64,000 nt of DNA, taken from positions 62,001 through 126,000 of the forward strand of contig NZ_SNXW01000006.1 of the NCBI RefSeq assembly GCF_004362855.1, read 5' to 3'. The DNA comes from Aquabacterium commune. Its GTDB lineage: Bacteria; Pseudomonadota; Gammaproteobacteria; Burkholderiales; Burkholderiaceae_C. Shown here piece after piece: positions 8,513 to 17,444 of this stretch (positions are counted from its first letter, which is position 1; each line of letters starts with the position of its first letter). Below the pieces are notes generated by a model that made no database searches, had not been told where the DNA came from, and worked only from the letters and a program-made list of their open reading frames with translations. A program made the position numbers and the translations under genes.

Positions 8513-9694
8513 TCAGCGGCTCACCGGGCGCAGCGCTCCCGCGCACACCTGTTCGCACACCTGCAAGGTCTCGCGGGCCACATCCTGCCAGGTGCGGCTC
8601 ATGCGGGCCGCGATGGCGGCATGGTCCCAGGACGCATCGAGCGCCCGGGCCAGCGCGGTTTGCAGGGCTTGCGGATCTTTGGGCGGGATGAGGATGCCGT
8701 TGGATGCGTCCAGGATTTCACGCGTGCCACCCACGTCCGTGGCCACGACCGGCCGGCCGCAGGCAGCGCCCTCGACCACCACATTCGGGTAGCCCTCCGA
8801 CCAACTCGGCAAGGTCAGCACATCGCTGGCTGAGATCCACTCGGCCACTTGCTCCGGCGGCAGCCCGCCAGGCATGCGCACAGAGTCGCCCAGGCCCTCG
8901 CGTTGGAGCAACGCGGCGAGCTCGTCCTTCATCACGCCGTCGCCCACGAGGTTCAATCGGCAGCGAGGGCGTTCTGCGCGCAGCCGCGTGAAGGCGGTCA
9001 CGAGTTCACGCATGCCCTTGGCCTCGACGAAGCGGCCCACGTAAATGACCGATTGCTCATCGGCCTGCATGCCGAGCTTCTGGCGCATCTGAAGGCGGTC
9101 CCGCGGGTGGAACACCGAGGTGTTGAAGCCGTTGACGATGGTGTGCACCTTCTCTGGCTTGGCGCCAAAGGTGCCGATGGCGGTCTGCCGCATCGCTTCA
9201 CTGACGGTGAGCAGGGCATCGGCGCCAGCGATGGTCTGCCGCGTCATGAAGGCGTTGAAGCCGCTGCGGACGTGGATGTCCGAGCCCAGCGCGCCGACCA
9301 CGCAAGGCACGCCCAGGCGGCGCGCGGTGCGCAGGGCGCCGTAGCCGTCCGGGTACACCCAGTAGGCCAGGACAATGTCGGGCTGGAAGCTGCGCACACG
9401 CGGCAAAAGCGCCGCACTGCTCACGTGGCCGTTGATGGCGCGTGACACCACGGGCAGCACGGGGTAGGTGAAGGTCTCCACGTCCAGGCCGTCGATGGTG
9501 TAGTCCTCGCCCACGGTGCCATCCAGGAAACTGCGCGGCGCCACAAAGGGCAGGCGCGGGTAGCTGGCCTGCTGAAAGAAAACCTTCACAGTGGCCAGCG
9601 AGGACAGTGCTCGGGCTGTTTCGTGGATGTAGCGGCCGCGCGTCATGTCGTGGGACACGGGCAGCATGGGGGTGACGAGGGCGATGCGGGTCAT
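8513..9694 (-). CDS. Family 4 glycosyltransferase
   Basis: 393 aa. N-terminal IALVTPMLPVSHDMTRGRYI, then DIVLAYWVYPDGYGA in the acceptor domain. The C-terminal half has VIYVGRFVEAKGMRELV, CRLNLVGDGVMKDEL, and the donor-binding LPSWSEGYPNVVVEGAACGRPV, carrying the E-x7-E glutamates, then TDVGGTREILDASNGILI. All are hallmarks of GT4 retaining transferases. Its start is about 115 bp from the divergent rraA gene. Convergent with the GT4 gene at 7274-8500. Confidence 0.9.
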   Translation of the reverse strand: MTRIALVTPMLPVSHDMTRGRYIHETARALSSLATVKVFFQQASYPRLPFVAPRSFLDGTVGEDYTIDGLDVETFTYPVLPVVSRAINGHVSSAALLPRVRSFQPDIVLAYWVYPDGYGALRTARRLGVPCVVGALGSDIHVRSGFNAFMTRQTIAGADALLTVSEAMRQTAIGTFGAKPEKVHTIVNGFNTSVFHPRDRLQMRQKLGMQADEQSVIYVGRFVEAKGMRELVTAFTRLRAERPRCRLNLVGDGVMKDELAALLQREGLGDSVRMPGGLPPEQVAEWISASDVLTLPSWSEGYPNVVVEGAACGRPVVATDVGGTREILDASNGILIPPKDPQALQTALARALDASWDHAAIAARMSRTWQDVARETLQVCEQVCAGALRPVSR

Positions 9695-9809
9695 GTGGGC
9701 TTCATCGTGGATGGGGCCCCTTTGGCCTGGGGGCGTCGGCGCCTATTTTGCGCGGGTTAATGCGGCCATAATGCGTCGGCGTGATCGATTTGATGAGCGA
9801 GATACCGAC

Positions 9810-10304
9810 ATGAGCGTGAGTTTTTCGACCTGTGACCTGTGCGATGAGCACAAAGCCTCCACCGATGGCACCTTCCGAGTGCTGCCGCCCGTGTTCAAGG
9901 ACTTCGGCGCACGCACCGTGTTCAGTGGTGTCGTTGTCACGGTGAAGTGTCACGAAGACAACACCTCCGTCAAAGCCATGGTCGATGCGCCAGGCCTGGG
10001 TCGCGTGCTGGTGGTCGATGGCGGTGGCTCACTGCGCAAGGCCTTGCTGGGCGGCAACCTCGGCGCGGCTGCTGCGCGCAATGGTTGGGCGGGCGTCGTG
10101 ATCGACGGTTGCGTGCGCGATGTGGCCGAGCTGAGTGCCTGTGACGTGGGCATCCGCGCACTGGCTGCCATGCCCATGCCCACCGAGAAGCGACAGCAAG
10201 GGCAGACAGATGTGCCGGTGCAGGTCCAAGGTGTGCTCATCCGGCCGGGCGACATGTTGTATGCCGACGCGGATGGCATGGTTGTCATGCCGCAGCAGGC
10301 CTGA
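9810..10304 (+). CDS. rraA: RraA-family protein (RNase E regulator / HMG-aldolase-like)
   Basis: 164 aa; the ATG at 9810 gives the usual family length of about 160. Signature residues are visible: CDLCDEH near the N-terminus, VVDGGGSLRKALLGGNLG (substrate/metal glycine loop), GVVIDGCVRDVAEL with the Arg-Asp pair used by HMG/CHA aldolases, and PGDMLYADADGMVV. In E. coli the homologue binds RNase E; in pseudomonads relatives are class II 4-hydroxy-4-methyl-2-oxoglutarate aldolases. Sequence alone does not separate the two roles. Its place is odd: it sits between glycosyltransferase genes, 7 bp upstream of the next one, so it is probably on the EPS transcript. Confidence 0.9.
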   Translation: MSVSFSTCDLCDEHKASTDGTFRVLPPVFKDFGARTVFSGVVVTVKCHEDNTSVKAMVDAPGLGRVLVVDGGGSLRKALLGGNLGAAAARNGWAGVVIDGCVRDVAELSACDVGIRALAAMPMPTEKRQQGQTDVPVQVQGVLIRPGDMLYADADGMVVMPQQA

Positions 10305-10311
10305 GCGCGGC

Positions 10312-11388
10312 ATGTCTTTGGGTGTCACGCTCCTGGGGCCGGACATTGACCACCGGCGCAGCCTGGAAGTCATGCTCGGCGGCGAGTGTCGAGTGAACTG
10401 GGTTCCCGATTCGAATTCATTCCTTTCAGGACGGCAATCAGGATGGCTTGGCCGCCTCCATCACAAGGCGGAGAGGGTGTTTGGCACCCGCAGTGCCGAT
10501 TACTTGGAATTGGTGAGCCAAGCCTTGCAGGCCAATCAAAGCAGTGTCGTGGTGGCCTATTGGGGCACCGAGCCACTTGCCGACCTGATGGCCTTGCGCC
10601 GGTTGCGTCCTGATCTGAAGCTGTTGCTGATGGTTCTGTGCTTCCCGGTGGCGCTGAACATCGCGGGCATCAGGAGGCAAAACTGGATGATGCGGCGCAC
10701 GGCTGACCTGCTTGACGGTCTGCTGTTCCCCAACGAGGCGATGCGTGATCACTTCATCGACGAAGGGCTCATGCCCCGACAGCGCGCCAACATGGTCCTG
10801 CCGCCTTGCTGGGCTGGTGCGCTGCAGGCCCACGGCTCACAGCCTGCCGGCCTGTCTGAGCCCAACATGATTTTCATTGGGCGGACTGACCTCTCATCTT
10901 CCACCGTTCACAAGGCAGACGACCTGCGGCCGTTGATGCGCGAATGCCTTGACGCTGGTATTTTGTTGCACCATGGTCAATCCCGCGAGACAGAGGATGG
11001 CCATCCATTGCGTCGGCCGTTTGCGCCGGTCTGCCAGTCTCAGCTGATCGAGAACATGGCTTGCCATGACGTCAGCCTGATCGCGTACAACCTCGCGGCG
11101 TGCGATAACGATACTCGGTTCGATTTGACCGTCCCAGACCGTCTGTTGTCCAGTGTTGCTGCGGGCGTGCCCATTGCCGTGCCGCGCTCGGGTTATACCG
11201 GCCTCAAGCAATATTTGGCAGGCCACGAGGCCCTGATTGAGTTTGCTTCGCCCCCTGGATTGATGCGCGTCCTCAGAGATCGCGCGCATGTCGAGGCGTT
11301 GCGAAAGGCGGCATGGGACGCTCGACCCCGATTTGCCGCGGAGCGCCACGGAGCCGCCCTTCGTGATTTTCTAGGCTCACTCACATGA
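10312..11388 (+). CDS. Putative GT-B glycosyltransferase, divergent
   Basis: 358 aa, 7 bp after rraA and overlapping the next gene by ATGA. The N-terminus MSLGVTLLGPDIDHR is followed by a region that could be an acceptor domain (VVAYWGTEPLADLMALRRL, DGLLFPNEAMRDHF). The second half has MIFIGRTDLSS and VPDRLLSSVAAGVPIAVPRSGY, the position and character of a GT-B donor site, but the usual E-x7-E pair is not clear. I infer a sugar transferase from that and from the neighbours. Base composition of this and the next few genes looks lower in G+C and less codon-biased than the flanking housekeeping genes, as is common for serotype-like segments. Confidence 0.6.
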   Translation: MSLGVTLLGPDIDHRRSLEVMLGGECRVNWVPDSNSFLSGRQSGWLGRLHHKAERVFGTRSADYLELVSQALQANQSSVVVAYWGTEPLADLMALRRLRPDLKLLLMVLCFPVALNIAGIRRQNWMMRRTADLLDGLLFPNEAMRDHFIDEGLMPRQRANMVLPPCWAGALQAHGSQPAGLSEPNMIFIGRTDLSSSTVHKADDLRPLMRECLDAGILLHHGQSRETEDGHPLRRPFAPVCQSQLIENMACHDVSLIAYNLAACDNDTRFDLTVPDRLLSSVAAGVPIAVPRSGYTGLKQYLAGHEALIEFASPPGLMRVLRDRAHVEALRKAAWDARPRFAAERHGAALRDFLGSLT

Positions 11389-12338
11389 CCGGGTCGGGCG
11401 TGCCGGCGGTGACCGTGATCATTCCCGCGTACAACGCGGCACCCTACATTGGCGAGACCATCGAGCACGTTCTCGGGCAGACACTGCCTGACATCGAGGT
11501 GATCGTCGTTGACGACGGTTCCTCAGACCAGACAGCTGACGTGGTTGCCCTTTACCCCAGCGTGCGATACATCCGGAAAGTCAACGGGGGGGTGTCAAGT
11601 GCCCGCAACGTTGGAGCCCGGCAGGCACGTGCACGGTGGATATCATTCGTTGACGCAGATGATCTGTGGCACCCTCAGATGTTGGCTTCCATGCTGGAGC
11701 TGATGCTTCAGCACCCGACCGCCGCCATGGGTTTGTCCGGCAGCACGTCATTGCAAGATCGGCGTGATTTGAGTTCCCCAATCCAGCGCATCGATGGTGC
11801 TTTGCCATTCCGATTCCTTTCCGATTTTCGCGAGGTTTTTCGGTTTCCTTACTTGGGTATGTCCAGCGTCATCGTCGAGCGCGACAGGTTTCTCGCGTTG
11901 GGTGGGTTCAATGAAAACTTGCGCAGGGCTGAAGATGTGGACTTGTTTTTGCGGTTGCTCTATAATAGCCCTGGGTATGTTCGGTTGATGTACCCTGCGG
12001 TTCACATCAGAACAGTTGATGGCAGTTTGAGCAGCGACAGCATCGCGGGATACGTCCAACTGCTCGATGTGTATCAGCGGTTTCTCGCTGAGCACGAGTC
12101 TTTCGCCCAAGAGAGTCCTCGCTTGGTGCGGCAAACCTTGAGCGACCTTCACCTCCGGCTTGGTCGAGCCCTGTTTCGTGCCGATCGCCGCAGCGAGGCC
12201 ATGCAGCAGGCCCTTGCCTCCATGCGAAAAGACTTCACTGGCGCTGCCCTAGCCCTCCTCCTTCGCGTGCACGTCCCCCCGTCGTGGTTAGCGGTCGCAC
12301 GTTGGTTGACTACATCGACTGAACGAGATGTCAAGTAA
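11385..12338 (+). CDS. Family 2 glycosyltransferase
   Basis: 317 aa, overlapping the previous gene by 4 bp and the next by 11 bp, so a tightly coupled operon. Classical GT-A layout: VTVIIPAYNAAPYIGETI, DIEVIVVDDGSSDQTADVV, NGGVSSARNVGARQARARW and the DxD motif in ISFVDADDLWHP (about residues 82-93). FNENLRRAEDVDLFLRLL gives the ED catalytic region. No membrane helices, so a single-addition cytoplasmic enzyme. Donor and acceptor unknown. Confidence 0.92.
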   Translation: MTGSGVPAVTVIIPAYNAAPYIGETIEHVLGQTLPDIEVIVVDDGSSDQTADVVALYPSVRYIRKVNGGVSSARNVGARQARARWISFVDADDLWHPQMLASMLELMLQHPTAAMGLSGSTSLQDRRDLSSPIQRIDGALPFRFLSDFREVFRFPYLGMSSVIVERDRFLALGGFNENLRRAEDVDLFLRLLYNSPGYVRLMYPAVHIRTVDGSLSSDSIAGYVQLLDVYQRFLAEHESFAQESPRLVRQTLSDLHLRLGRALFRADRRSEAMQQALASMRKDFTGAALALLLRVHVPPSWLAVARWLTTSTERDVK

Positions 12339-13617
12339 GTCAATCTCCATTGCGCCCGAGCGCGGCAGCTGCCTCATCGTGACAGGGCTCTCGCTGGACA
12401 ACCTCGGCATGTCGCGCCACGGCATCTACCAGCGCTTTCGCATGCTGATGGAGGCTGCTGCTGACACTGGACTGTCGCTTGAGTTGGTGTGCGCGGAGGG
12501 CGAGCTTGTCAAGGCAGCGGCGCCTGGTGCCTGCGCGCAGTTGGAAGCCGGAATCCTCCAGCACTGGGGGCTGACATGCAAGGTGATGTCGATAGCGCGT
12601 CTCGTGGAGGACAGCCGTATCCCTTACTTGATTCAGCAACTGGCTGGCTGTGTTTCCCACACCTGGTCCCCGTTTCACAGGGCGGCCAGGGCGGGTGGTC
12701 AAATGGCGCAGCTCAATGAAGTGATCGCCCCTCGGCACCGCCTGCTGCTTGCCCATCGCCTTGGCAGCATGGCCATCTTGCTGGACTGCACCTCCACTCT
12801 GCCTTGTGTGTTTGACATGGACGATGTCGAGCATGTGGTGCACATGCGCCGCATGGACTTGGGAGGTAACGTCAGGGAGCGGTTGTTAGCTCGGATCGCT
12901 TTGCCGGCGTTGAAGCGGCTGGAGCGTGCTGCAGTCAGACGGGCGGCCCTGACCTTGGTGTGCGCTGGCGATGACGCGAAGCTGATGCAGGGTCTGGCAG
13001 GAGTCTCCGATGCCCGCATCGCTGTGGTGCCCAATGGCGTGACCGTGGTTGAGCCTGGAGCACCCGATTTGTCGGCCCCCCCAGTCCTGCTGATGGTGGG
13101 CATCTACAGTTATGAGCCCAACGCGGAAGGCGCACGATTTTTCATTGAGCAGGCATGGCCAATGATCAGGCGTGCCGTCCCGACGGCCGAGGTGTGGTTC
13201 GTGGGTGCATCGCCCCAGTCCATCGGCGATGCTGAACGCGTCCCTGAAGGCGTGAAGTTGTTGGGCTTCGTTGACGACATCGAGTCAGCCTATGCTGCTG
13301 CCAGTGTTGTCATCTGCCCCATCCTCACTGGAGGCGGGACCCGCATCAAGCTGGTCGAAGCAGCGGTGCGCGAAAAAGCGATTGTTTCCACCACAGTGGG
13401 TGCTGAAGGTTTGGCTTTCATCGACGGTTGTCACGCTTTGCTGCGCGATGACGCGGAGGGCTTCGCACACGCTTGCGTGCAATTGCTCATGATCCCGGAC
13501 CTCAATCGGCAGTTGGGTCAAGCGGTACGGAGATTAGCGGCGGACCGCTACGATCGGAGCATGATCCGGCAGAGCTTGACGCAGCGGCTCAGGGCAGTGA
13601 TGCGGGCTGACGGTTGA
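12328..13617 (+). CDS. Family 4 glycosyltransferase (Stp1-like)
   Basis: 429 aa. Start ATG lies inside the end of the upstream GT2 gene. N-terminal SLDNLGMSRHGIYQRFRMLM and the FDMDDVEHVVHMRR segment recall sugar transferases of EPS loci (the Stp1/TIGR03087 kind), where a D-x-D-x-x-x region precedes the linker. The C-terminal domain shows VPNGV, LLMVGIYSYEPNAEGARFF, EVWFVGASPQSI and CPILTGGGTRIKLVEAA, with a GGGTR-IK-x-E donor site. It is therefore a GT-B enzyme. Part of the coupled run from rraA to the membrane proteins. Confidence 0.88.
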   Translation: MSSKSISIAPERGSCLIVTGLSLDNLGMSRHGIYQRFRMLMEAAADTGLSLELVCAEGELVKAAAPGACAQLEAGILQHWGLTCKVMSIARLVEDSRIPYLIQQLAGCVSHTWSPFHRAARAGGQMAQLNEVIAPRHRLLLAHRLGSMAILLDCTSTLPCVFDMDDVEHVVHMRRMDLGGNVRERLLARIALPALKRLERAAVRRAALTLVCAGDDAKLMQGLAGVSDARIAVVPNGVTVVEPGAPDLSAPPVLLMVGIYSYEPNAEGARFFIEQAWPMIRRAVPTAEVWFVGASPQSIGDAERVPEGVKLLGFVDDIESAYAAASVVICPILTGGGTRIKLVEAAVREKAIVSTTVGAEGLAFIDGCHALLRDDAEGFAHACVQLLMIPDLNRQLGQAVRRLAADRYDRSMIRQSLTQRLRAVMRADG

Positions 13618-13663
13618 TGCTCACGCGAGGGCTGGCAGGAGCACCTGGCCTCAAAGCCTTGTT

Positions 13664-15058
13664 TTGAATGAATTCGCGGCAGATGCCGCGGCGGGGGGGG
13701 TTGTGGGCTTTCGCGCGTACATGCTGTATGTCCTCGTCCTGTTCATCAGACCATTCGAGCAATTTGTGCCCGAACTGATGGAACTGCGGCCAGTGCTGAT
13801 TCTGTGGGTCCTGACCTTTGTGCTCACATTGCGTGATGCTTCCAAAGTGCAGTGGGGTGCTGCGGAGTCACAGCACTATTGGCTGCTTGGAGGGCTGGCG
13901 CTGATTGTCCTGGCCTCGACGTTTTTCAATGGCGGATTTTCATCGTTGGGAGATGGTCTTGGGGAGTACTCGACCCCGGCCATGCTGTTTGCGCTGACGT
14001 GCATGAATGTGACCACCACGGAGCGCTATCGCAAGACGGCGATGCTGTTCTTGTTTTGCATCCTGGTGCTGTGCCTCGAGAGTCTTTACGGATATCACAC
14101 CGGGTGGCAGGCTGACAAGCTGGTCATACCCCAGATGGCCCGCGAAAACGTCATCGTTCCAAAGGACTTACCTGCCGCTCCCGCAGACGACACGTCGGGG
14201 GCGTTGATCTGGCGCATTCGCAGTGTGGGTTTCCTGTCAGACCCCAACGACTTTGCGCAGAGCATCATCGTGGTGTCGCCCTGGCTGCTGATGCTGGGTT
14301 ACTCAAACAGGCGTGCGGTACAACGAATCCTGATGGTTCTTCCCTTGCTGGTTTGCGCTGGCTACACGCTCATGTTGACGCACTCTCGCGGAGGCATCCT
14401 GGGCACGGCTGCTGCGGGCCTGTTTGTGGTCAAGATGTACGTCAGCCCTTCCAATTTTGTCCGTTTGCTTCTCGTTGGTGGGCTCGCTGCCGCTTTGTCA
14501 ATGGGTGGCTTGGGCGGTGACCGTGCGATGTCTTCGAAGGAGCAGTCAGCCAGTGAACGCATTGACGCGTGGAACGACGGCTTGATGATGCTCAAGGGCA
14601 ATCCGTTGCTGGGCGTGGGTTACGGTAATTTCACCGAGCACCATCACCGCACCGCGCACAACTCTTTCGTCTTGTGTTTCGCCGAGACAGGTCTGGCAGG
14701 TTATTCCCTTTGGCTGGGCATGATCATCATCGCTATCAAATCACTCAATCGCGTCATTGCGTGTTCGGAGCCCGGGTCGGTGTCATCGCACTACGCGGGT
14801 TTGTTGCGTGCTTCCATCGTGGGTTTCTTGGTGTGCGCTTGGTTCCTGTCGAGGACGTTTGTACCGACGCTCTACCTGTTGTTGGCCATGGCGGTTTGTC
14901 TTTTGTACACAACCCGCAAAGCCCATCCGTTGACCCCTCATCCCTCCCCAACCCTGGTCAGACTCCATGAGCCGGTGCTGTGGTGGTGGACGACGCTGCA
15001 GGCGGTAGCCGTGACTCTGGTGCTTGTATCGGTCTTCATCCGCACGGCAACCATGTAG
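13664..15058 (+). CDS. O-antigen ligase/polymerase-like membrane protein (Wzy_C type)
   Basis: 464 aa counting from a TTG at 13664; an ATG at 13721 is an alternative start. About ten hydrophobic segments are evident. Between two late ones lies the periplasmic loop with LGVGYGNFTEHHHRTAHNSF, the LGxGxGxF...HNxF signature of the O-antigen ligase superfamily. HSRGGILGTAAAGL is another conserved piece. In EPS loci such proteins act as polymerases or ligases on lipid-linked units at the periplasmic face. It follows the GT4 gene by 46 bp. A decayed copy of the same family lies at about 21.4-22.6 kb. Confidence 0.85.
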   Translation: MNEFAADAAAGGVVGFRAYMLYVLVLFIRPFEQFVPELMELRPVLILWVLTFVLTLRDASKVQWGAAESQHYWLLGGLALIVLASTFFNGGFSSLGDGLGEYSTPAMLFALTCMNVTTTERYRKTAMLFLFCILVLCLESLYGYHTGWQADKLVIPQMARENVIVPKDLPAAPADDTSGALIWRIRSVGFLSDPNDFAQSIIVVSPWLLMLGYSNRRAVQRILMVLPLLVCAGYTLMLTHSRGGILGTAAAGLFVVKMYVSPSNFVRLLLVGGLAAALSMGGLGGDRAMSSKEQSASERIDAWNDGLMMLKGNPLLGVGYGNFTEHHHRTAHNSFVLCFAETGLAGYSLWLGMIIIAIKSLNRVIACSEPGSVSSHYAGLLRASIVGFLVCAWFLSRTFVPTLYLLLAMAVCLLYTTRKAHPLTPHPSPTLVRLHEPVLWWWTTLQAVAVTLVLVSVFIRTATM

Positions 15059-15076
15059 CTTGATGTGAGGGGTAGC

Positions 15077-16213
15077 ATGTTCCGTGGAAAACTCAGTCCC
15101 ATGCCCTCAGTGCATCAGCGGTTTGCCGAATGGGCTTTGGCATGCCTTTTGGCTTTGTTCGTCCTGTGGTCAGGCGCCAAGCGACCAGACCACGACTGGG
15201 ATGTGATCGGCTACGTTGCCGCGGCCCTTCATGCCGATGGTCTTCGCGGCGTTGACTTGCATCGGCACACCTACGACAGCGTGCGGCATGACGTGGGCGA
15301 GCGACAGTTCGCCAGGCTGGTGGACCCCTCTGATCCATACCGAGCGGCGGTGTACGCGTCCCCCGCGGCGCTGGAGCAGAATGTGCATTTTTATGCCATC
15401 CGGGTCCTGCACGTTTCGGCAATGCGTGTGATCAGCAAGCTTGCAGGGTGTTCGCCATCCAGGGCCCTGGCCTGGCTCAATGGCGTTGCCGGAGCCCTTG
15501 CTGTTTTCGCGTGCTTCGGCTTGCTGCGCGCGTTTTCCGTGCCAGTGTGGTTGTTGCCTGTTCTTTTATGGTGGGCAGGCGTGCGGGATGTGGCGAAGCT
15601 CTCGACGCCCGATGTTCTTGCGTGCTGGCTTGCGTTGTCCAGCATGCTCGCACTGGCGCACCAACGATGGCGCCTTGCACTGGTATGCGCATCGTTGCTG
15701 CCCTTGGCGCGCACAGATGCTGTGCTCTGGTCGCTCATGGTTGCCATGGCAGTTGTGTGGATGACATCCATGCGCTGGCAGCCACTGCTGGCTGCCGTCC
15801 TGTCCCTGATGGTGTGCGCAGCGATCAACCACCTGTGCCAGAACCCTGGGCACCTCGTGATCTTCAACTTCACCTTGATTCAGAAGCATCCGTGGCCAGC
15901 ATCGCAACCTGTGGCCACCGACTGGCACGTTTATGCGGCCGCTTATGCGCGAGGCGTGATGCATGCCATCGGGCAGCCAGATTTCTTGCTATGGCCTCTG
16001 GCCGTGCTGTTGTTGTTTGCCGGTCGCTGCATGGGCCGGCTGCACCACGCTGTGGTGCTGGTGAGCTTGTGTTACGTGCTGCTCCACATGCTTCTCTTTC
16101 CCCTCTACCTTCAGCGTTTTTTCGTTGCGCCCATTTTTTTGGTGAGCACTTTGCTTTTTCGCGAAGCATGGTTTTGGTTGAAGCTGGGGACGTCGCGCGT
16201 CCCGACTCAGTGA
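15077..16213 (+). CDS. Polytopic membrane protein, GT-C-glycosyltransferase-like
   Basis: 378 aa from the ATG at 15077, which has GAGGGGT just upstream; a GTG at 15065 is possible. After the first helix comes KRPDHDWDVIGYVAAALH, the position where GT-C enzymes (ArnT, mannosyltransferases) carry catalytic acidic residues in the first external loop. About eight further hydrophobic segments follow. I do not recognise a named family; a lipid-linked sugar transferase is inferred from topology, the DHDWD loop and context. It begins 18 bp after the ligase-like gene. Confidence 0.6.
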   Translation: MFRGKLSPMPSVHQRFAEWALACLLALFVLWSGAKRPDHDWDVIGYVAAALHADGLRGVDLHRHTYDSVRHDVGERQFARLVDPSDPYRAAVYASPAALEQNVHFYAIRVLHVSAMRVISKLAGCSPSRALAWLNGVAGALAVFACFGLLRAFSVPVWLLPVLLWWAGVRDVAKLSTPDVLACWLALSSMLALAHQRWRLALVCASLLPLARTDAVLWSLMVAMAVVWMTSMRWQPLLAAVLSLMVCAAINHLCQNPGHLVIFNFTLIQKHPWPASQPVATDWHVYAAAYARGVMHAIGQPDFLLWPLAVLLLFAGRCMGRLHHAVVLVSLCYVLLHMLLFPLYLQRFFVAPIFLVSTLLFREAWFWLKLGTSRVPTQ

Positions 16214-16303
16214 GATGGGCCTTGGGCTCGGACACAAAGAGCATGTCTAAAATTTGAGGCAAAGCAGCGGCTTGGATGGTCGTTGCGGGGTTAACAGGCA
16301 CTT

Positions 16304-17419
16304 ATGAAGCAACAGACCATCGTCCAGTTGATGGATTTCGTTCCCAACAGTTGGCGCAGCATGGAGCAGTTGTTGGTGGGTTTGGGCACCCGCATGCAGG
16401 ACGAGGGCTGGCGCACCGTGCATGTGTTCACCGGTGAGCCCGGAGAGCGCATGCGACAAGCGCTGCAGCACATGAACAGCCCGTACCTGGTGGTCAACTA
16501 CCCCATCGGTCGTGACGATGCACTCCGGCTTGCAGAGCAGTTGCGCCCCTACGAGCCTGCGCTCATCCAGACGCATTTCCTGTCGATCTTCAACCCTGTC
16601 TTGCGCACATTGAAGCGGCGCAGCGGGGCCAGGCGCCTGGTTGTGACAGACCATTCAAGTGGCTTGGTGTCACGCAAGTCCCTGCCCATGGAGGTTCTTG
16701 CCAAGTTGCGTGGCAGATGGGCCTCAAGCTACGTGGATCAGGTGATTGGCGTTTCTGACTTTGTGTGCAGACGCGATGTTCTGGGGGTCCACATGCCTGC
16801 TGCGCAGGTGATGTGCATTCACAACGGCGTTGACGTGCACCATTTCGTGCCTCCTCTCTTGCCCCGTGCTGGCAATCCACCCACCATTGGATTCATCGGG
16901 CACTTGATCCCTCAAAAAGGCATTGGCGTGTTGCTGAAGTCCGCGGTCGCTCTGCGCGACCAGGGACACGACTTCCGGCTTCTCATTGCCGGCGAGGGAC
17001 CTGATGCCGATGCGTATGTTCGAGAGGTTCAGAAGCGGCACCTGCAGGACCGTGTGAGTTTCCTTGGGCAAATCAGTGACACCGTGGGGTTCTACCAGCA
17101 GGTGGACATTCTTGTGGTGCCCTCCGAGTGGGAGGAAGCCTTTGGTTTTGTCGTGGCCGAGGGTGCTGCGTGCGGCGCTTGTGTGATCACCTCGGACGCT
17201 GGGGGCATGCCAGAGATCGTGGGGCGTGCCGGGGAGGGCGGCCTTGTGGTTCCGCGAGGTCGTGCGGATTTGCTGACAGCCTTGCTGGTCGAGTTGATGG
17301 GGGATCCGGAGCGCCGCATGCGCATGGGCCAGTCAGCGCGAAGCCGCATGCAAGCGCAATTCTCGATGTCCTTGACAGTGGACCGTTACGCGCAACAGAT
17401 CCTGAAACTGCTCGCCTGA
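16304..17419 (+). CDS. Family 4 glycosyltransferase
   Basis: 371 aa. N-terminal IVQLMDFVPNSWRSMEQLLVG; then NGVDVHHFVP, the usual inter-domain GT4 motif; TIGFIGHLIPQKGIGVLL; FRLLIAGEGPDADAYV; and VPSEWEEAFGFVVAEGAACG with both glutamates of E-x7-E. Strong GT-B, retaining glycosyltransferase. A 90-bp gap separates it from the GT-C-like gene. It converges with the flippase gene, 25 bp apart at the stops. Confidence 0.92.
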   Translation: MKQQTIVQLMDFVPNSWRSMEQLLVGLGTRMQDEGWRTVHVFTGEPGERMRQALQHMNSPYLVVNYPIGRDDALRLAEQLRPYEPALIQTHFLSIFNPVLRTLKRRSGARRLVVTDHSSGLVSRKSLPMEVLAKLRGRWASSYVDQVIGVSDFVCRRDVLGVHMPAAQVMCIHNGVDVHHFVPPLLPRAGNPPTIGFIGHLIPQKGIGVLLKSAVALRDQGHDFRLLIAGEGPDADAYVREVQKRHLQDRVSFLGQISDTVGFYQQVDILVVPSEWEEAFGFVVAEGAACGACVITSDAGGMPEIVGRAGEGGLVVPRGRADLLTALLVELMGDPERRMRMGQSARSRMQAQFSMSLTVDRYAQQILKLLA

Positions 17420-17444
17420 GCCACACACTTGAGTCGCCTGCTGA

